Assembly (NCBI GenBank): GCA_963693085.1
Contig: OY856412.1
Coordinates: 1,129,008,744-1,129,072,743, forward strand
Reading direction: 5' to 3'
From: Alisma plantago-aquatica
Lineage: Eukaryota; Streptophyta; Magnoliopsida; Alismatales; Alismataceae
Length of the DNA stretch: 64,000 nt
Shown here: piece by piece, positions 1 to 11,158 of the stretch
How positions within the stretch are numbered: the stretch's first letter is position 1
How the letters are laid out: each line of letters begins with the position of its first letter
The notes under the pieces: model-generated
Database searches by the model: none
What the model was told of the DNA's origin: nothing
Seen by the model: the letters and a program-made list of their open reading frames with translations, nothing else
Made by a program: the position numbers and the translations under genes

Positions 1-529
1 CCCAATTTAAACACCACACACTAGGCTAAGAAGAAGAAAATCAGAGGAAGTCAAAAGGAAACAATAGTAGCACATGCACATGAACAATAAACAAACCACA
101 CAACATATGTTCACCATTCAACATATAATTACAACATGAATGGTTAAAACATTTGATATTACATATTGAACAACAAACTTTCACATATACATGTACTACT
201 ACTAAAATATAGGATCTTAAGAGAACAGGTCCACCAGTACATCAACTCGCCACACAACTCTCAACTATCATGCTCTTCAACATCATATGTCCACAACCTA
301 AACAAAAGATTACATGTGGTACACGTCAGCAAAATATTCAAGAATATTGTACTGAAACGCCTATGTATCTTTTATATACCTCTCATCATATCTTGGCATT
401 CAGATAAAACTATTACTTGGCATCATTAAACAAATATAAGAAAAAGTGTATACTTGTACAAAGATATTTATTAACAAAAGAGAACACATGTGTTAGCATG
501 ACTTTCCATTATATGTAAAGTTGATCAAC

Positions 530-715
530 CACATGCACTATTCTACCAAAGAGATTTAGTGATCACATGTACTATTCTGCCAAAGAGATTTACTACTTTC
601 ATACATGCACTATACTGCCAAAGATATTTAGTGCTCACATGTACTATTCTGCCAAAGAGATTTAGTACTTTCATCAATGCACTATTCTACCAAAGAGATT
701 TAGCGATATCATATA
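530..715. repeat. Minisatellite in RT-A left LTR, about 36-37 bp unit, 5 copies
   Basis: The core CCAAAGAGATTTAG recurs about every 36-37 bases, each time preceded by a CACTATTCT or GTACTATTCT box. The right LTR has the same array at 46740-46925, so it was present when RT-A inserted. Confidence 0.85.
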
Positions 716-2852
716 ATGGATCCGATATTTTATGTTTCATGTGTTCATAGCCATAAATATGGAAAATTAAGCAACATATCATACAAGAACAGTCATTTCA
801 TCCAATATCATATGCCAAGTATTTTACTACACATATAACACAAGCATATTGTATAATAAGCCAAGTTAAGAGGTAGTGACGTACCTTCCAAAGAGATATC
901 CTAATAAGATATATCCATGTCATCTATATCTTTATTAAACCTGATCAAGACAAGATCACATACTATCATCAGGTTCTCATCATCATTAACCCTAGTTGTA
1001 TCCATTTTAGGGTTTACCTTATATCTTTAGTATATTTCCATTAGGATACATACTTTATTACTTGTCTTATCATCTTGATGTTATGTTCCTGACTTGGAAA
1101 TTAGCTTACTGATCTCGTATTCCAAATTAGGATACATAATCAGAATATCAGGTTCTATATCATTTTTATATAAATTAAACCTAGGTTACATGTATTAAAA
1201 TAAGGTTTCATTCCATGTATTAAGGGTCATCTTCATGTAATATGAATTCTATGCATGTAACTGATATCCGAGTTACATCTTAACTTCAGATTACTGATAT
1301 GAACTTACTCTGTAAATTTAACTATTTATTGAGTATGTATGTATTTATTACATTTTATTTAGGGTTATTAGCCCTAATTAGTCATATTAATCAACTTACA
1401 TGATTTCATTCATTAACATGATCATATCTGACATCATATGCATTATAAACATAATTATGGATTTACTAACATGCTCTCATAATTGTAGCCCATCTTTTGA
1501 TACTTATAATACATGATAAGAGAATTTCACAACTTACATGATATCACTAATATTAGTGCATTAAAAGTCAAATATTATGCTTTCATATTGTTCTACACAT
1601 TGTTCTGAGAATTTTGATGTATTACTTAAAATTTTCTGATAAGAATGCTATTTACTATGATTTATTGAACATATGATCATATACCAGGATTATTACCTCT
1701 TAGGGCCAATCAGTGGGTGCCACGTGGCTATGAGGAATCACGACTCCTTCTTGAGCTGGAGGTTGTCTTGGTTTAGGCTGGATCTAATCTGGTTTGATTG
1801 AAATAGGTGTCGTCCTCTATTCTTTCACGGGATCGAGATGAAGTCCCCAAGCGGGACTCAGGTCATCCGCTACCCAGATGCCGCCGCCTAGGAAGTGTGC
1901 AACTGCCACCGTCGTGTCCTAGATCTATGACGAAGGACTCTGTAGGGTTGCTCCTCTTCAACACTTCTAGATGCGATCATCCACCAAGTTATTCCTCCTC
2001 GACCTCGCATTCTCCATCTCTCGCCCGACACCGCCCATCTCTCCGATCTGCTGCTCTCGATGCCTATGTGCTTCGCCTCCTAGAAAACACCCGCCGTCGT
2101 GACACTCCAATTCTTGGTGTGTAAAATGGTTGCTGACTTCTTTGCTTGGTGTCAGATGGAACTAGGACTCATTGGAGTCCTCTGCGCCCAACCTCTTCCC
2201 CTCAGCGTGACTAGCTTCTTGTTCCTCAGCCACCTGACAAGCTTGGCATGGCTCCCTCTCTCTTTCCCCAGATCTCAATGTTGTTGCGGTTTCCTCTATA
2301 CCTTCGAGCTCCATTCCTATATGCTGCCTGTCTCTCTTCTTCTATCTTGGTTTCTATTCTTGTCTACCTTGAAATGCCAGCGTGGGCTTGACCCTCCTAT
2401 GATCTATACCTTGTGACCAACTCAAGATGACGTCACAACAGATTCGAGGACACTTGCTCGCTCTCAACAACACAGACGAGAGGGAGACCGAGAGCTTATT
2501 CTCCCACCTATGGTCTACGAAGGCATCAGAGGAGTAATGAAATGTAGCTGATCATGCATCTGTGGGTTACTATGGAGAGGTTGTGTGGAATGCTGCTTTG
2601 TCCTCCATGTGTGGGTGACAGTTTTCCTGAAAGAGAAGTTATTCAAACCATTCTAACAAGATAAGGTGTAATGGAAACACGACATCGTGATTTACCCACG
2701 ATCAAGGATGTGTTTCTCATCTCTCTCACGAGCTAAACTGCCACACTCACGTTCTAGTTGGACTGATATATGTACCGTTAGATCAGGCCATCGTAGGGCC
2801 AGAACGAGTCCAGAGGTGCGTGTGATACTTCAACTCATCAACTTAGGAGCAC

Positions 2853-2888
<36 letters not shown>
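2853..2888. repeat. (TA)n microsatellite
   Basis: About 17 TA units near the U3 end of the left RT-A LTR. The right LTR copy (57845-57902) is much longer and is preceded by a CA run, so the tract has changed length since insertion. Confidence 0.95.
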
Positions 2889-2892
<4 letters not shown>

Positions 2893-3246
2893 CCTTTGTC
2901 TCGATTGATGATTTACTCAAACTACACATTCTTTCCTAATCTTCAAACCATCATGAATTCTCCTAGCAAGGAGCATAAAAAACTGGTGAAGCTTTAACTA
3001 TAGTCTTTTCACTATTCGATGTGCTTACCACTCAATTTTTGGTGTCATTATGACACTTACTAATCAATCATTTTATTAATCTTAGATGGTACATAATTAT
3101 GTATAGGTAACTTAAAACATCATTTCAAATAAAGTATTCTTTTATAAAATTAGTACCTGAGAATATCAAAATTTCACACCATCACATCCTACACACCTTA
3201 AAAGAAATTTAATCCTCGAAATTAGGTCAAAATCTAGTCCATCACA

Positions 3247-3381
3247 TCATATACATCTTAAAAGAAATTTCATCCTTGAAATTAAGCCATGCTCGCACTC
3301 CAAGGAAAAACTAATCATGTCTTCATCCATATGTAGGACACCACTCTATGTGTGACATATTCAAAAACAAAGCCTCGTAAT
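3247..3381 (-). mobile_element. RT-A internal region, 3' (polypurine-tract) end
   Basis: On the minus strand this begins with a purine-rich stretch (3247-3290, core GATGAAATTTCTTTTAAG on minus) directly before the LTR, as expected for a polypurine tract. It ends at the RT-B target-site duplication GTAAT (3377-3381). The rest of the internal region resumes at 44059. Confidence 0.75.
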
Positions 3382-3721
3382 TGAAACGACAGCCACAAAC
3401 AGATAGCCAAATCATTACTAATTATGTAGAATAATCATAAACAACGGAATAACACAAATCACTAAAATTTAAAACCATTTTTTCAAGGAGATCCTCTTCT
3501 AGGAAACTCTTACTAAAAGATCGAAAACTTATACATATCATGATTCACATTATATAAACACTGTTTCTTCTCATATCGAGGACAACATATAAGAATTGCT
3601 CTATCAACATATATACTGAAGCAACATAAAACCTCGAGGCATACAAGATAAAATCCTTAGATCGTTCATGAATCCATTATGAACTGACTCCAAGGACATG
3701 AGAGTACAGAGACTACACATA
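3382..3721 (-). mobile_element. RT-B left LTR (3' LTR), first segment
   Basis: The segment starts TGAAACGACAG, a decayed form of TGTAACGACC at 22848, and follows the 5-bp duplication GTAAT that is repeated at 44059-44063. It matches 22848-23185 and is cut by CACTA-1. The last three bases ATA (3719-3721) are the CACTA target duplication. By eye about 11 of 138 compared bases differ from the other LTR. Confidence 0.9.
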
Positions 3722-4160
3722 CACTACGAAAAATATGGTCTTTAACTGCAAAAAAAAATTGTAGAGAAAACCCCAAAATTTGTAGCTAAAAGCTTTGGCT
3801 ACATTTATCCTTACATTTATAATATATAGCTAATACCCGTGTAGCTAATTGTTTAGGCTACATTTTTTAAAGTTGTAGTTAGTTATTCCTCTGGCTACAC
3901 ATTCATATGTAACCCTAATTGTAGGTAAAAATGTCCTTACACATAAACATGTAGTTTCAATTGTAGCCAAATATATGACTACAATTCAATTTGTACCTAT
4001 GATATGTAGGGAGAGATGACATTGGTTACAATTTGTATTTATAGTTCATGTATAGCAAACATTAGCACTTTCTATACTTGTAATTATAGCTAGTGTGTAG
4101 TGAAAGACACCATGTACTATACATACATATGTAGTGAGAGACATTATGTATCCAGTCAGT
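3722..4160. repeat. CACTA-1 left terminal and sub-terminal repeat region
   Basis: More than ten copies of TGTAG or TTGTAGC followed by A/T-rich bases lie here, for example TGTAGCTAAAAG and TGTAGTGAGAG. Sub-terminal repeats of this kind bind TNPA-type proteins in CACTA elements. The same motif lies near the right end. Confidence 0.75.
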
Positions 4161-4382
4161 CGCTTGCCAATATAGAGGGGTTTTCAATAAGAAAAAAGAT
4201 GAATGTTAATCAAGATCGAGTTGTGCTTACAATGTCAACAATGATACTTTTATTTATATTTTAACAATGAGTACACATGGGGAGGACATTAACCTGGCCC
4301 CTATTTTACAATATGCATGGAAAAAAGACACATGTATACAATATCTTCTTCTGACTACATCTATCCACTACATACTACAAAG

Positions 4383-4680
4383 CACAATATAAAGAGGGCT
4401 AATCTCCCTTAGTTCCTTCACCTAATTCACAATGAGTTCAACAACCCTATGAATCTCAACTTTAGTGGTGAATCTTCCAATCCCAAACAAGGTATGTGAC
4501 ATGTCCTCATCAACTCCCAGAGCTCTCAACACATAGGACTAAGCACAAGAGTTGCAGCCTTTCCTGTTGGCAACGTCATGTAGAGGTTCATGTATGTAGT
4601 TTTGGTTGGCGAATCCCCTGGATCAGAACATATTGGCATTTCTTCTCATAATCCATACGTTCTGTACTTTTGTATGTTGT
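4383..4680 (-). pseudogene. NFS1: Cysteine desulfurase (mitochondrial NFS1-like), decayed C-terminal fragment
   Basis: NFS1 is a PLP enzyme that takes sulfur from cysteine for Fe-S cluster assembly. On the minus strand from about 4530 the reading is [15 protein letters not shown], then [18 protein letters not shown], then VKELREISPLY. This follows the C-terminal end of plant NFS1 almost residue by residue. Upstream, the segment that should hold the catalytic-Cys loop (GSACTSASLEP) is shortened to GCNSCA and a stop. A further stop sits before VKELREIS, and a few codons are missing after DEDMSH. Nucleotide resemblance continues to about 4680 (a degraded EMDYDEK-like stretch). The PLP-lysine half of the gene was not found. 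It is clearly non-functional. It runs opposite to the rhodanese pseudogene in the same transposon. Identity rests on memory of the family. Confidence 0.72.
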
Positions 4681-5166
4681 GGATCTCAAGTGCCATCAAG
4701 TTGATAGTAGCATCCACTTTGTGCGAACCACCATGGACACCTACAAAGAAACATACAAGTTTTGAGATATAGCCCACGAAAGAAACAAGCAAACATAGTT
4801 TCTCCTACTCATAACTTACCTATTACATAAGTCGTATTCTCCCAGTGAATGAGAAGTATGAAGTGAATGAGAAGTATCTATGGGCTTCATGCCTTTAGTT
4901 TTCTACAATTCAATATATAGTCTAGTTGCCCTGACGATAATTTGTGAACTACAAGAATTTAAATGGATACTAACTGGTCAGTAAAAGAAGATATGAATTA
5001 AATCAAGTAAATCCTTCAAATCGAAAGATAAGAGTCTTCAAATTGCTTCTATACAGATGGAGGATGGTATTTGTAGTGCTTTACAGAAATCATAATCATA
5101 CTAAATTACAATAATTAGCATAATATAAGCAAATAACTAACAATAACTTCAGAAAATGACCCATAA
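4681..5166. other. CACTA-1 body, no gene recognised
   Basis: AT-rich sequence with no recognisable coding stretch. A small tandem duplication of a GAAGTGAATGAGAAGTAT-type unit lies at about 4843-4877. Confidence 0.6.
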
Positions 5167-5352
5167 TGCCAGCAGGCCCATGCTAGCCAGAGCCCAGCAC
5201 GGCCGTGCTAGCCAGCACGCCCGTGGTAGCTAGAGCCCACAGCACATCCGTGGTAGCCAGAACCCAGCACAGCCGTGCTAGCCACCACACCCGTGCTACC
5301 CACTACCCACCACGGCCGTGCAGCCCAGCACGGCCGTGCTACGCACAATTTT
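5167..5352. repeat. GC-rich palindromic minisatellite
   Basis: A sharply GC-rich island in AT-rich surroundings. It is built of diverged units around the palindrome AGCACGGCCGTGCT, which is exact at 5196-5209 and 5327-5340, with GCTAGCCA linkers. Six to seven unit copies can be counted, several with one or two changes such as CACCCGTG or CACAGCCGTG. Confidence 0.85.
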
Positions 5353-6584
5353 ACCTGTCACAAATTTCAATTGGTTCAAACATCAACGTAGCTACTGATA
5401 TTAATCACTGCCCCCCTGCGCAAATAAGGTATTGTCAATATGCACCAGAATAAACGTATACAAAACTGAAACATGTAGCTTCACCTTACAAATACATATA
5501 TAAAATAAAAAATGTCTCAGCTATAAAGGTGTGTATTTAAACATGATGATAAAAGGCACAAACCAACAATGGACTAGGTTGAAACCTTCCAGACATATCT
5601 CAACAGTATGCTTCATTTAAAGAAAGACATAAAAATCTAATGCAATCAACTCAGCAGCTCCCTGGCCTTCTAGAAAAGTTCTGTGGTGGCTATTAGTTCT
5701 ATCATGGTGATAGGATCAACTTACCCAAGCCATTGGTCATCATCAAGATTGTATCTGGTCATTCAATTGTAAAAGGGAAGAGAGAGAGTGTGTGAATAAG
5801 AGGAAGCATGAATTTTTTTCACCTTGGTGTCTGAAATAAAACATCAAATTATGTTCAGCCATGGTTACAGTCATCGCTTCATATCTGAGTTGAGAAATAT
5901 TAGCAGTTAATCCAACTCAAGTATAATCACCCAGGATAAAGTTTTTAGCAGCAAGAAGTCATTCCATAGGTCTGACCCAAATATTGAGTAAAACTAATCT
6001 GGATCCATTAGGAAACAACCAACCACAATTTCCTAGTAGTTGGAAAAACCAAACACTGATCACCCAATGATGGTGAACTTCCAATCTGCATCAATGCATG
6101 GATATACATCAGGTTAAAGGGAGTTCCAAGACTTATGGATGATGTTTCCCAACAATATTTGGTGAGCTTGAAGAGCTTGCCATATGTAATTCCATGGGCC
6201 CTATTTGGCTTAGTGTTAATCTTGTATTGTTGGTCTCATGGGGTAGTAGAAGTACCACTTTAGCTCCAACATTTTTCCTTCTCTGTGGAAAAAAACTGCA
6301 TAGTATGTTTCAATTGTAAAAGCCCCAAAATATGTAATATCGGAACATGCCGTCATACAAGAAGTTTTTGATAAACAGTAACCCAATAAATGAGTTCTGA
6401 GATAACTATACATAGCACTATTAAAGGTAACTTGTGCCCAAAAAAATAATTTACTATTGATAAGGAGAAAATTGGGTTCAACACTATATATCCTTTACTA
6501 TCTTTGACCATAAAAATCTTAGTTGAGATAGTAGTATATATGCACTAATTCGGTATGTCCCATTCTTATATGAGAAGGATATGG
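5353..6584. other. CACTA-1 body, no gene established
   Basis: AT-rich. On the minus strand near 5730-5760 a short frame reads RYNLDDDQWLG and is followed directly by GGTAAGT, which looks like the end of an exon at a 5' splice site. I could not identify the parent gene. Two tandem copies of a 28-bp unit (core GAGAAGGATATGGGGAAATA) lie at about 6566-6620. Confidence 0.4.
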
Positions 6585-6860
6585 GGAAATAATATATGAG
6601 AAGGATATGGGGAAATAATGTAATCCTTGTCAAAGAGCTCCAAAATCTTTAAAGCATAATCACAAGAGAAAAATAGATGCTCCAAATTTTCTTCCTCATG
6701 CCTGCACAAACAACAAGCATATGTCCTAACAAACCCAAAGTTATTAAGAATATCATGAGTGGGAATCCTTTTAAGATAAAATTTCCAAAGGAGCTTGTTT
6801 TATATAGTTAGAGACTACAACCAATTCTTGAGAATCACCATATATCAGTTTTGAAATGTG
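6585..6860 (-). pseudogene. LINE reverse-transcriptase protein, zinc-binding (zf-RVT) domain fragment
   Basis: The minus strand reads LLWKFYLKRIPTHDILNN, then CCLCRHEEENLEHLFFSC. This is the zf-RVT signature that follows the reverse transcriptase in plant L1-type LINEs (W-K-x-RIPT, then C-x2-C-x8-H-x3-FFSC). About 90 residues are open, with stops upstream (around 6815-6850). No reverse-transcriptase or endonuclease portion is seen nearby, so it is an isolated fragment. It is not continuous with the LINE piece at 9060-10040, which lies upstream on this strand but holds a later part of the protein. Confidence 0.75.
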
Positions 6861-7941
6861 TATATTTAGTTATGAAATATGACAATAGTGTGCATTCAAC
6901 TTGCTCGCTCATTTGGCTCAGTTGAAAGTGGGGAAGTGTCTTATGACAAATATACTTAACGAATAGATAAACGATCATAATGTGAACTATACCTAAAAGA
7001 AGCAACACTAAAATATAATGGGTGTTTTATTCGTACATTACATCTAATCCCCTTGATGGCCATGTAAAAAGTTTTATAAGTCTAATTACAAATTTTTGAA
7101 ACATTTAACCTTTTCAATCTCTATGTAGTATACTTTAATCTAAGAAAAGTTCACATTTATTTCTAAACCTGAATGAAGGGTAGGGTGTATTTCCATTAAA
7201 GTAAGGATCTTAACCCACAAAATTAATCTACATGACACCAACTAAAGAATTAAAGCACACGGCTAAATAAGAGGAGCATAAAGTGTGCATCATCATGACG
7301 TTCTTGGTAATGCTTGGTAGTGGAACATGGTCACGTTACTGCATTTTACAGAGTACATTACAAACTAATGATATTTATAGAAGAGAACATCACAAAGTGA
7401 CTTCAAATAACTAAGAGGATACATACCCAAACCCAAAATACATTACTCAACTTTCATGCTCCATCTTGCACAGACAAGACCAAGTATCAAAAGGGAAAAT
7501 AAATAACTAGTAGAGTTGGTTTATAGAAGTTATTCCATTCCTCTCAATCTCTCAAATGAAGCACTCCTTTACAAGTTGCAAGTGTGCAACATCAAAGGTA
7601 GGTACAAAGCAGGTGCAGGAACTAAAGTAATAATATCAACATATTGAGATATGCACGTTGACAATAATATCTAGCATGTGAGTTGTCACAATAATCAATA
7701 TCTTAACTGCTAACATTGTTAAAATCCATAGAATGGGTTCCATAGGTAGGCAGAATCCTAAGCACTAGAGCTAGATCTATTTCACATTCTATCATAAATT
7801 TTCAAGCCCTTTCCCCTACCCATCCAGCTGCTCAGATACAAAAGCAGTTTGACCATATATATGTGCAATGTAAGACCATATAATTAATTATAATAATTAG
7901 ATACCACCCATAGGGGAACTAGGAAAAATGTACTTTGGGAA
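6861..7941. other. CACTA-1 body, nothing recognised
   Basis: AT-rich sequence on both strands with no coding stretch or repeat I can name. Confidence 0.6.
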
Positions 7942-8240
7942 CTATAAAATTGGAATTGAGTGTTTATCAATGAAACTTTTACCGTATTTCAATGACTTAT
8001 CTTGAGACTTGCCAAGAGACCATAGAAGCACCAAAGCATGGGCAACAATAATGACGATAACTTCTGGTTCACCTATATCACTATCACTTAGTAGCAGACC
8101 AACTTTGTGCACACTAAGCACCAACAAAAAGTCTATCATGGCCATGGAAAGCTTTAGACAAGCATTCAACATCAAGAGTCTTTGCTTCTTCAGCTGATTC
8201 AGAGGGTGCTTTCAGTATTACTTTGCCATGCACCTGCAAA
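7942..8240 (-). pseudogene. Unrecognised coding-like fragment
   Basis: On the minus strand one frame opens with VHGKVILKAPSESAEEAK and runs about 40 residues to a stop (to about 8115). An overlapping second frame stays open for 77 residues to 7942. The protein-like composition and the switch of frame suggest a decayed captured exon. I do not recognise the family. It could also be chance. Confidence 0.25.
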
Positions 8241-8359
8241 AATCAAAATGTTACTGTCATTTGAAGTTGTCCATGAAGATAGAACCACATTTCATTTGAA
8301 GTTGTCCACACCACCAACTACAGTTTAGTTACAGACAATGGACCATTACAAAGGGCTAA

Positions 8360-8452
8360 GAGGAACGTGATGAACGTGCTCTTGCTAGTGCAGTCATAGA
8401 GCTTAAGGCTTTGAGTACTTCTGGGTTCAGTGTTATGATGCCTCTAAAATAG
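8360..8452 (+). pseudogene. Unrecognised short coding-like fragment
   Basis: The plus strand reads EERDERALASAVIELK, then ALSTSGFSVMMPLK and a stop (31 codons). The composition is protein-like, unlike the surrounding AT-rich DNA. No family was recognised. It may be another captured exon, but at this length chance is possible. Confidence 0.2.
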
Positions 8453-9059
8453 AGAGCACCCTAATGGGTTCATCATTTGATACTGAGCATGAGTGAGATT
8501 TATTGCAAGATAGTTCATGATATTTCTACTTTCAAAGATATATGTATGAGAAGAAATCACAATGCTTGAGTATGCACTTCCTAGAATGATCTTCTTGTCA
8601 TTTTTAAAATTAGATGCATAAGGGGTTCTTGTAGCTTCGAATGAGTTGCATCACCATGATCCATAGGAGAGAAACTAGGCCTTTGAGATTGCCTATAATC
8701 TTTATCCCTGGGGATGAATATACCAGGATATGAGAAAATGTCATTGGAACTGTTGCAAATTACATTGTTTAACTAAGACTTCATTTTATGCACACATAGT
8801 AGAGCAACATCAATATCAAAGAGAATCTTCTTGAGAAACCTATCATGATACTTGATATTTACATGGACCAAGAAAAATTGATTCTAAGATCATTGTTACA
8901 AACTTTTACGTCATGGTCATCTACACAACAAATAATGTCAAGAAATACCTAATTTCTTAATTGCAAGAGAAAACACAATCATAGATAATGTGATTGTTGT
9001 TATAAAGTCATTGCCCAACGTGAACAAAAACTAGATTGGTTAAAGCTCTTGATAGAAAC

Positions 9060-10040
9060 ATAGTTAAGGAGTACTGTCTGGTCAAATGTTACACCACAAC
9101 GGCCTAGAAAGAAACTCCTCCAGATCAGTAGAGATCACCCAACATGGACTCAACCACCAGAATAAAGCCACATAAAGGTACTCCTCCAATAACCCCTAAT
9201 AAGAAATGCCAAACATAGCAGCAGAAGGAAGCCATTCAGTAGAAACTCAACTGCCAAGAGACCCATAAGACAGAACAAAGAGCAGATCCTCAAAGGAACC
9301 AACAAATATATCCGAACAAGAGAATCACCCAGGATACCATACAACACTACCATCTAACCACCACCAAAGAATAAAGAACTACCCATCCTCCAAACAGACA
9401 ACAGTGAACTAAACACTCATCATATAATCGAGGCCAACTGATAAGAAATACTCAACAACAAAGGATAAGATTTTCAGAAGAAGCACAACCGCCAAAGTCA
9501 CACTAGAAAAATAAAGTGCAAACCATCAGAAGAGACCCAACCACCAATCTTGTACCCTATACCTGAGCCAAAAAAGGAGTCATGGCATAAGAAAACATCT
9601 AGAAATCCATACATCACAGTCACCTCACCACCACTAAAGAAAAGGTGAAGCATTTCCCAACCTCCATACTGACAACTACAAAATCCAGTGATGAAGGAAA
9701 CCAAAAAGAAAACCTGAGAACATAAAAGCAAAGACATCATCTCCAACTGGTAGAAACCAAATCTCAAGAGAAACCAGCATTGAGGGAAGCATTAACCACT
9801 GAAATCAATAAATGTTTTCTTAATACAACTCCATATTTCCTTATTACTATCTCTTCTGTTATTAAAGACTCTGTCATTTCTTTGTTTCCAAATACCATAA
9901 ATAATGAAGAAACTGTCATTCCTTTGTGTCCAAATACCATAAATAATGAAGCAACGCAAAGCCTTATTAGCTTTAACATAATTAATTGGAAACTAACCAT
10001 TTTTTTAATACCAATATGCTACGAGTGCTGAAAATGAAAC
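9060..10040 (-). pseudogene. LINE 3' end: C-terminus of reverse-transcriptase protein and 3' tail
   Basis: The minus strand, about 9989-9779, reads IYGIWTQRNDSFF, then IYGIWKQRNDRVF, then NNRRDSNKEIWSCIKKTF and a stop. This is the end of a plant L1-type LINE ORF2, where the IWKxRNxRVF motif follows zf-RVT. The IYGIW..RND block is present twice in tandem (42-bp unit). Below the stop, from about 9778 down to about 9060, lies a T/G-rich minus-strand sequence that I take to be the 3' untranslated tail. Its open frames (for example 9498-9767) look like chance. The left limit is approximate. Confidence 0.65.
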
Positions 10041-10456
10041 ACCATGCATATATAATATAAGTTTTTCTTATAGAATTAGTCCATAGTTGAATATTCAAGG
10101 ATTACTACGTAAAGTTGAACCTTTAGCTCTACAAATAGAATGCATAAACTGCCATATATGAATAGCAAACTAAAGAGCAACAACAAGTACGACTAAGGGG
10201 AAGTTAGTACACAATTATGTCCAACATGCTGTCAAGGAATAGAGCAAGTTACCTAGTAATTAGTTTCAACACAAATATTATGTAAATGTTGAGCTTTAGT
10301 GTTTACAGAAAGATTAAATGCCGGAGGAAAATCGTAGTTCCAAATCAGAAGTCTCGCCACCCCATTGCCTCCGGCAAAACTGAGATTCTGCTGGGGCAGT
10401 GTGGACTTGGGTGGGGGTCATACTGTGACTCGTAGAGGATATAATCTACAACTACA
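10041..10456. other. Region upstream of the rhodanese pseudogene
   Basis: No coding stretch. TGCCGGAGG (10319-10327) and its complement CCTCCGGCA (10369-10377) could form a hairpin. The GC-richer sequence from about 10320 to 10456 may be the former 5' untranslated region of the captured transcript. Confidence 0.4.
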
Positions 10457-11158
10457 ATGGTGGCTATACAATTCTATTCTTCTCTCTCTTCTAGTGGCAT
10501 ATCACGGCCGAAGTTGAAAACTGAAAGGTCTTTCAATGGGAAGCCTAGATTTCAACCGAGTAGAGCTGTGTGAGTAAGAGCAGAAGTGACCTTTGTGAGT
10601 GCAGATGAAGCAAAGAGTTTGGTGTCTGAGGAAGGGTACACCATTCTGGATATGCATGATAGAACCCATCATGAAAGGGCTTACATCAACGAGTCCTACC
10701 ATGTTCCATTCTTCATCGAGAACCAGGACAATGATTTTGGAACCATCATTAAAAGAACACTACACAACCATTTCTCTGGCTTGCTATATGGGATACCTTT
10801 CACAAAGCGTAACCCTGAGTTTGTTAGTACGATTAAAAGCAAGTTCTCTACTGATAGCAAGATGCTAGTCGTCTGCCAAGAAGGACCGAGGTATACAACT
10901 ACTGCAGACAGACTCGATAAGGAAGGTTATCAGGCTGTTGCTTGCATCACTTCTGGTCTCCAATAAGTGAAACCAGGAACATTTGAATCGGTTGGCTCCA
11001 CCCAACTGCAAGATGCAGGCAAGGCTGGTTTGGTGGTCATTCAAGGCAAAGTATCTGCCGTACTTGGGATGGTATTGATATGTGCCTACCTCTTCATAAT
11101 GTTCTTCCCAGACCAAGCTGAACAAATAATCAATCTGGTCCCTTCTCCCCCAAAGTAG
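10457..11158 (+). pseudogene. STR9: Rhodanese-like sulfurtransferase, STR9-type chloroplast protein (intronless pseudogene)
   Basis: STR9-type proteins have a plastid transit peptide, one rhodanese domain and a C-terminal membrane anchor; their substrate is not firmly known. The frame from ATG 10457 spans 233 codons, close to the roughly 234 residues of Arabidopsis STR9. Residues 1-38 are rich in Ser, Lys and Arg, like a transit peptide. The rhodanese domain runs about 45-170 and keeps the active-site loop CQEGPR with Cys at about residue 140. SVGSTQLQDAGKAGLVVIQG follows, then a hydrophobic anchor at about 200-217. Two in-frame stops break it: TGA at 10571 (codon 39) and TAA at 10964 (codon 170). 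No frameshift is seen. No intron interrupts the frame, so a retrocopy is likely. It lies inside CACTA-1. Confidence 0.85.

Larger units (their letters stand above)
1..3246 (-). mobile_element. RT-A left LTR (3' LTR in element orientation), cut by window edge
   Basis: Position 1 aligns with 46212 in the right LTR, so about 75 bp of this LTR lie outside the window. It matches 46212-49200 joined to 57673-58263, where RT-C interrupts the other copy. The end is placed at CATCACA (3240-3246) because both copies are alike up to there, and because a second diverged copy of the adjoining purine-rich motif follows at 3247 as internal sequence. The element reads on the minus strand: its primer-binding site adjoins the right LTR. 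The LTR holds a 37-bp minisatellite, a TA microsatellite and a GC-richer stretch at about 1800-2550. Short open frames in that stretch are not kept between copies. By eye about 9 of the first 200 bases differ from the right LTR. Confidence 0.88.

Noticed and set aside
559..750. 63-codon frame with repeated TCTILPKRFSTFI
   Set aside because: The repeat in the protein is the minisatellite in the RT-A LTR.
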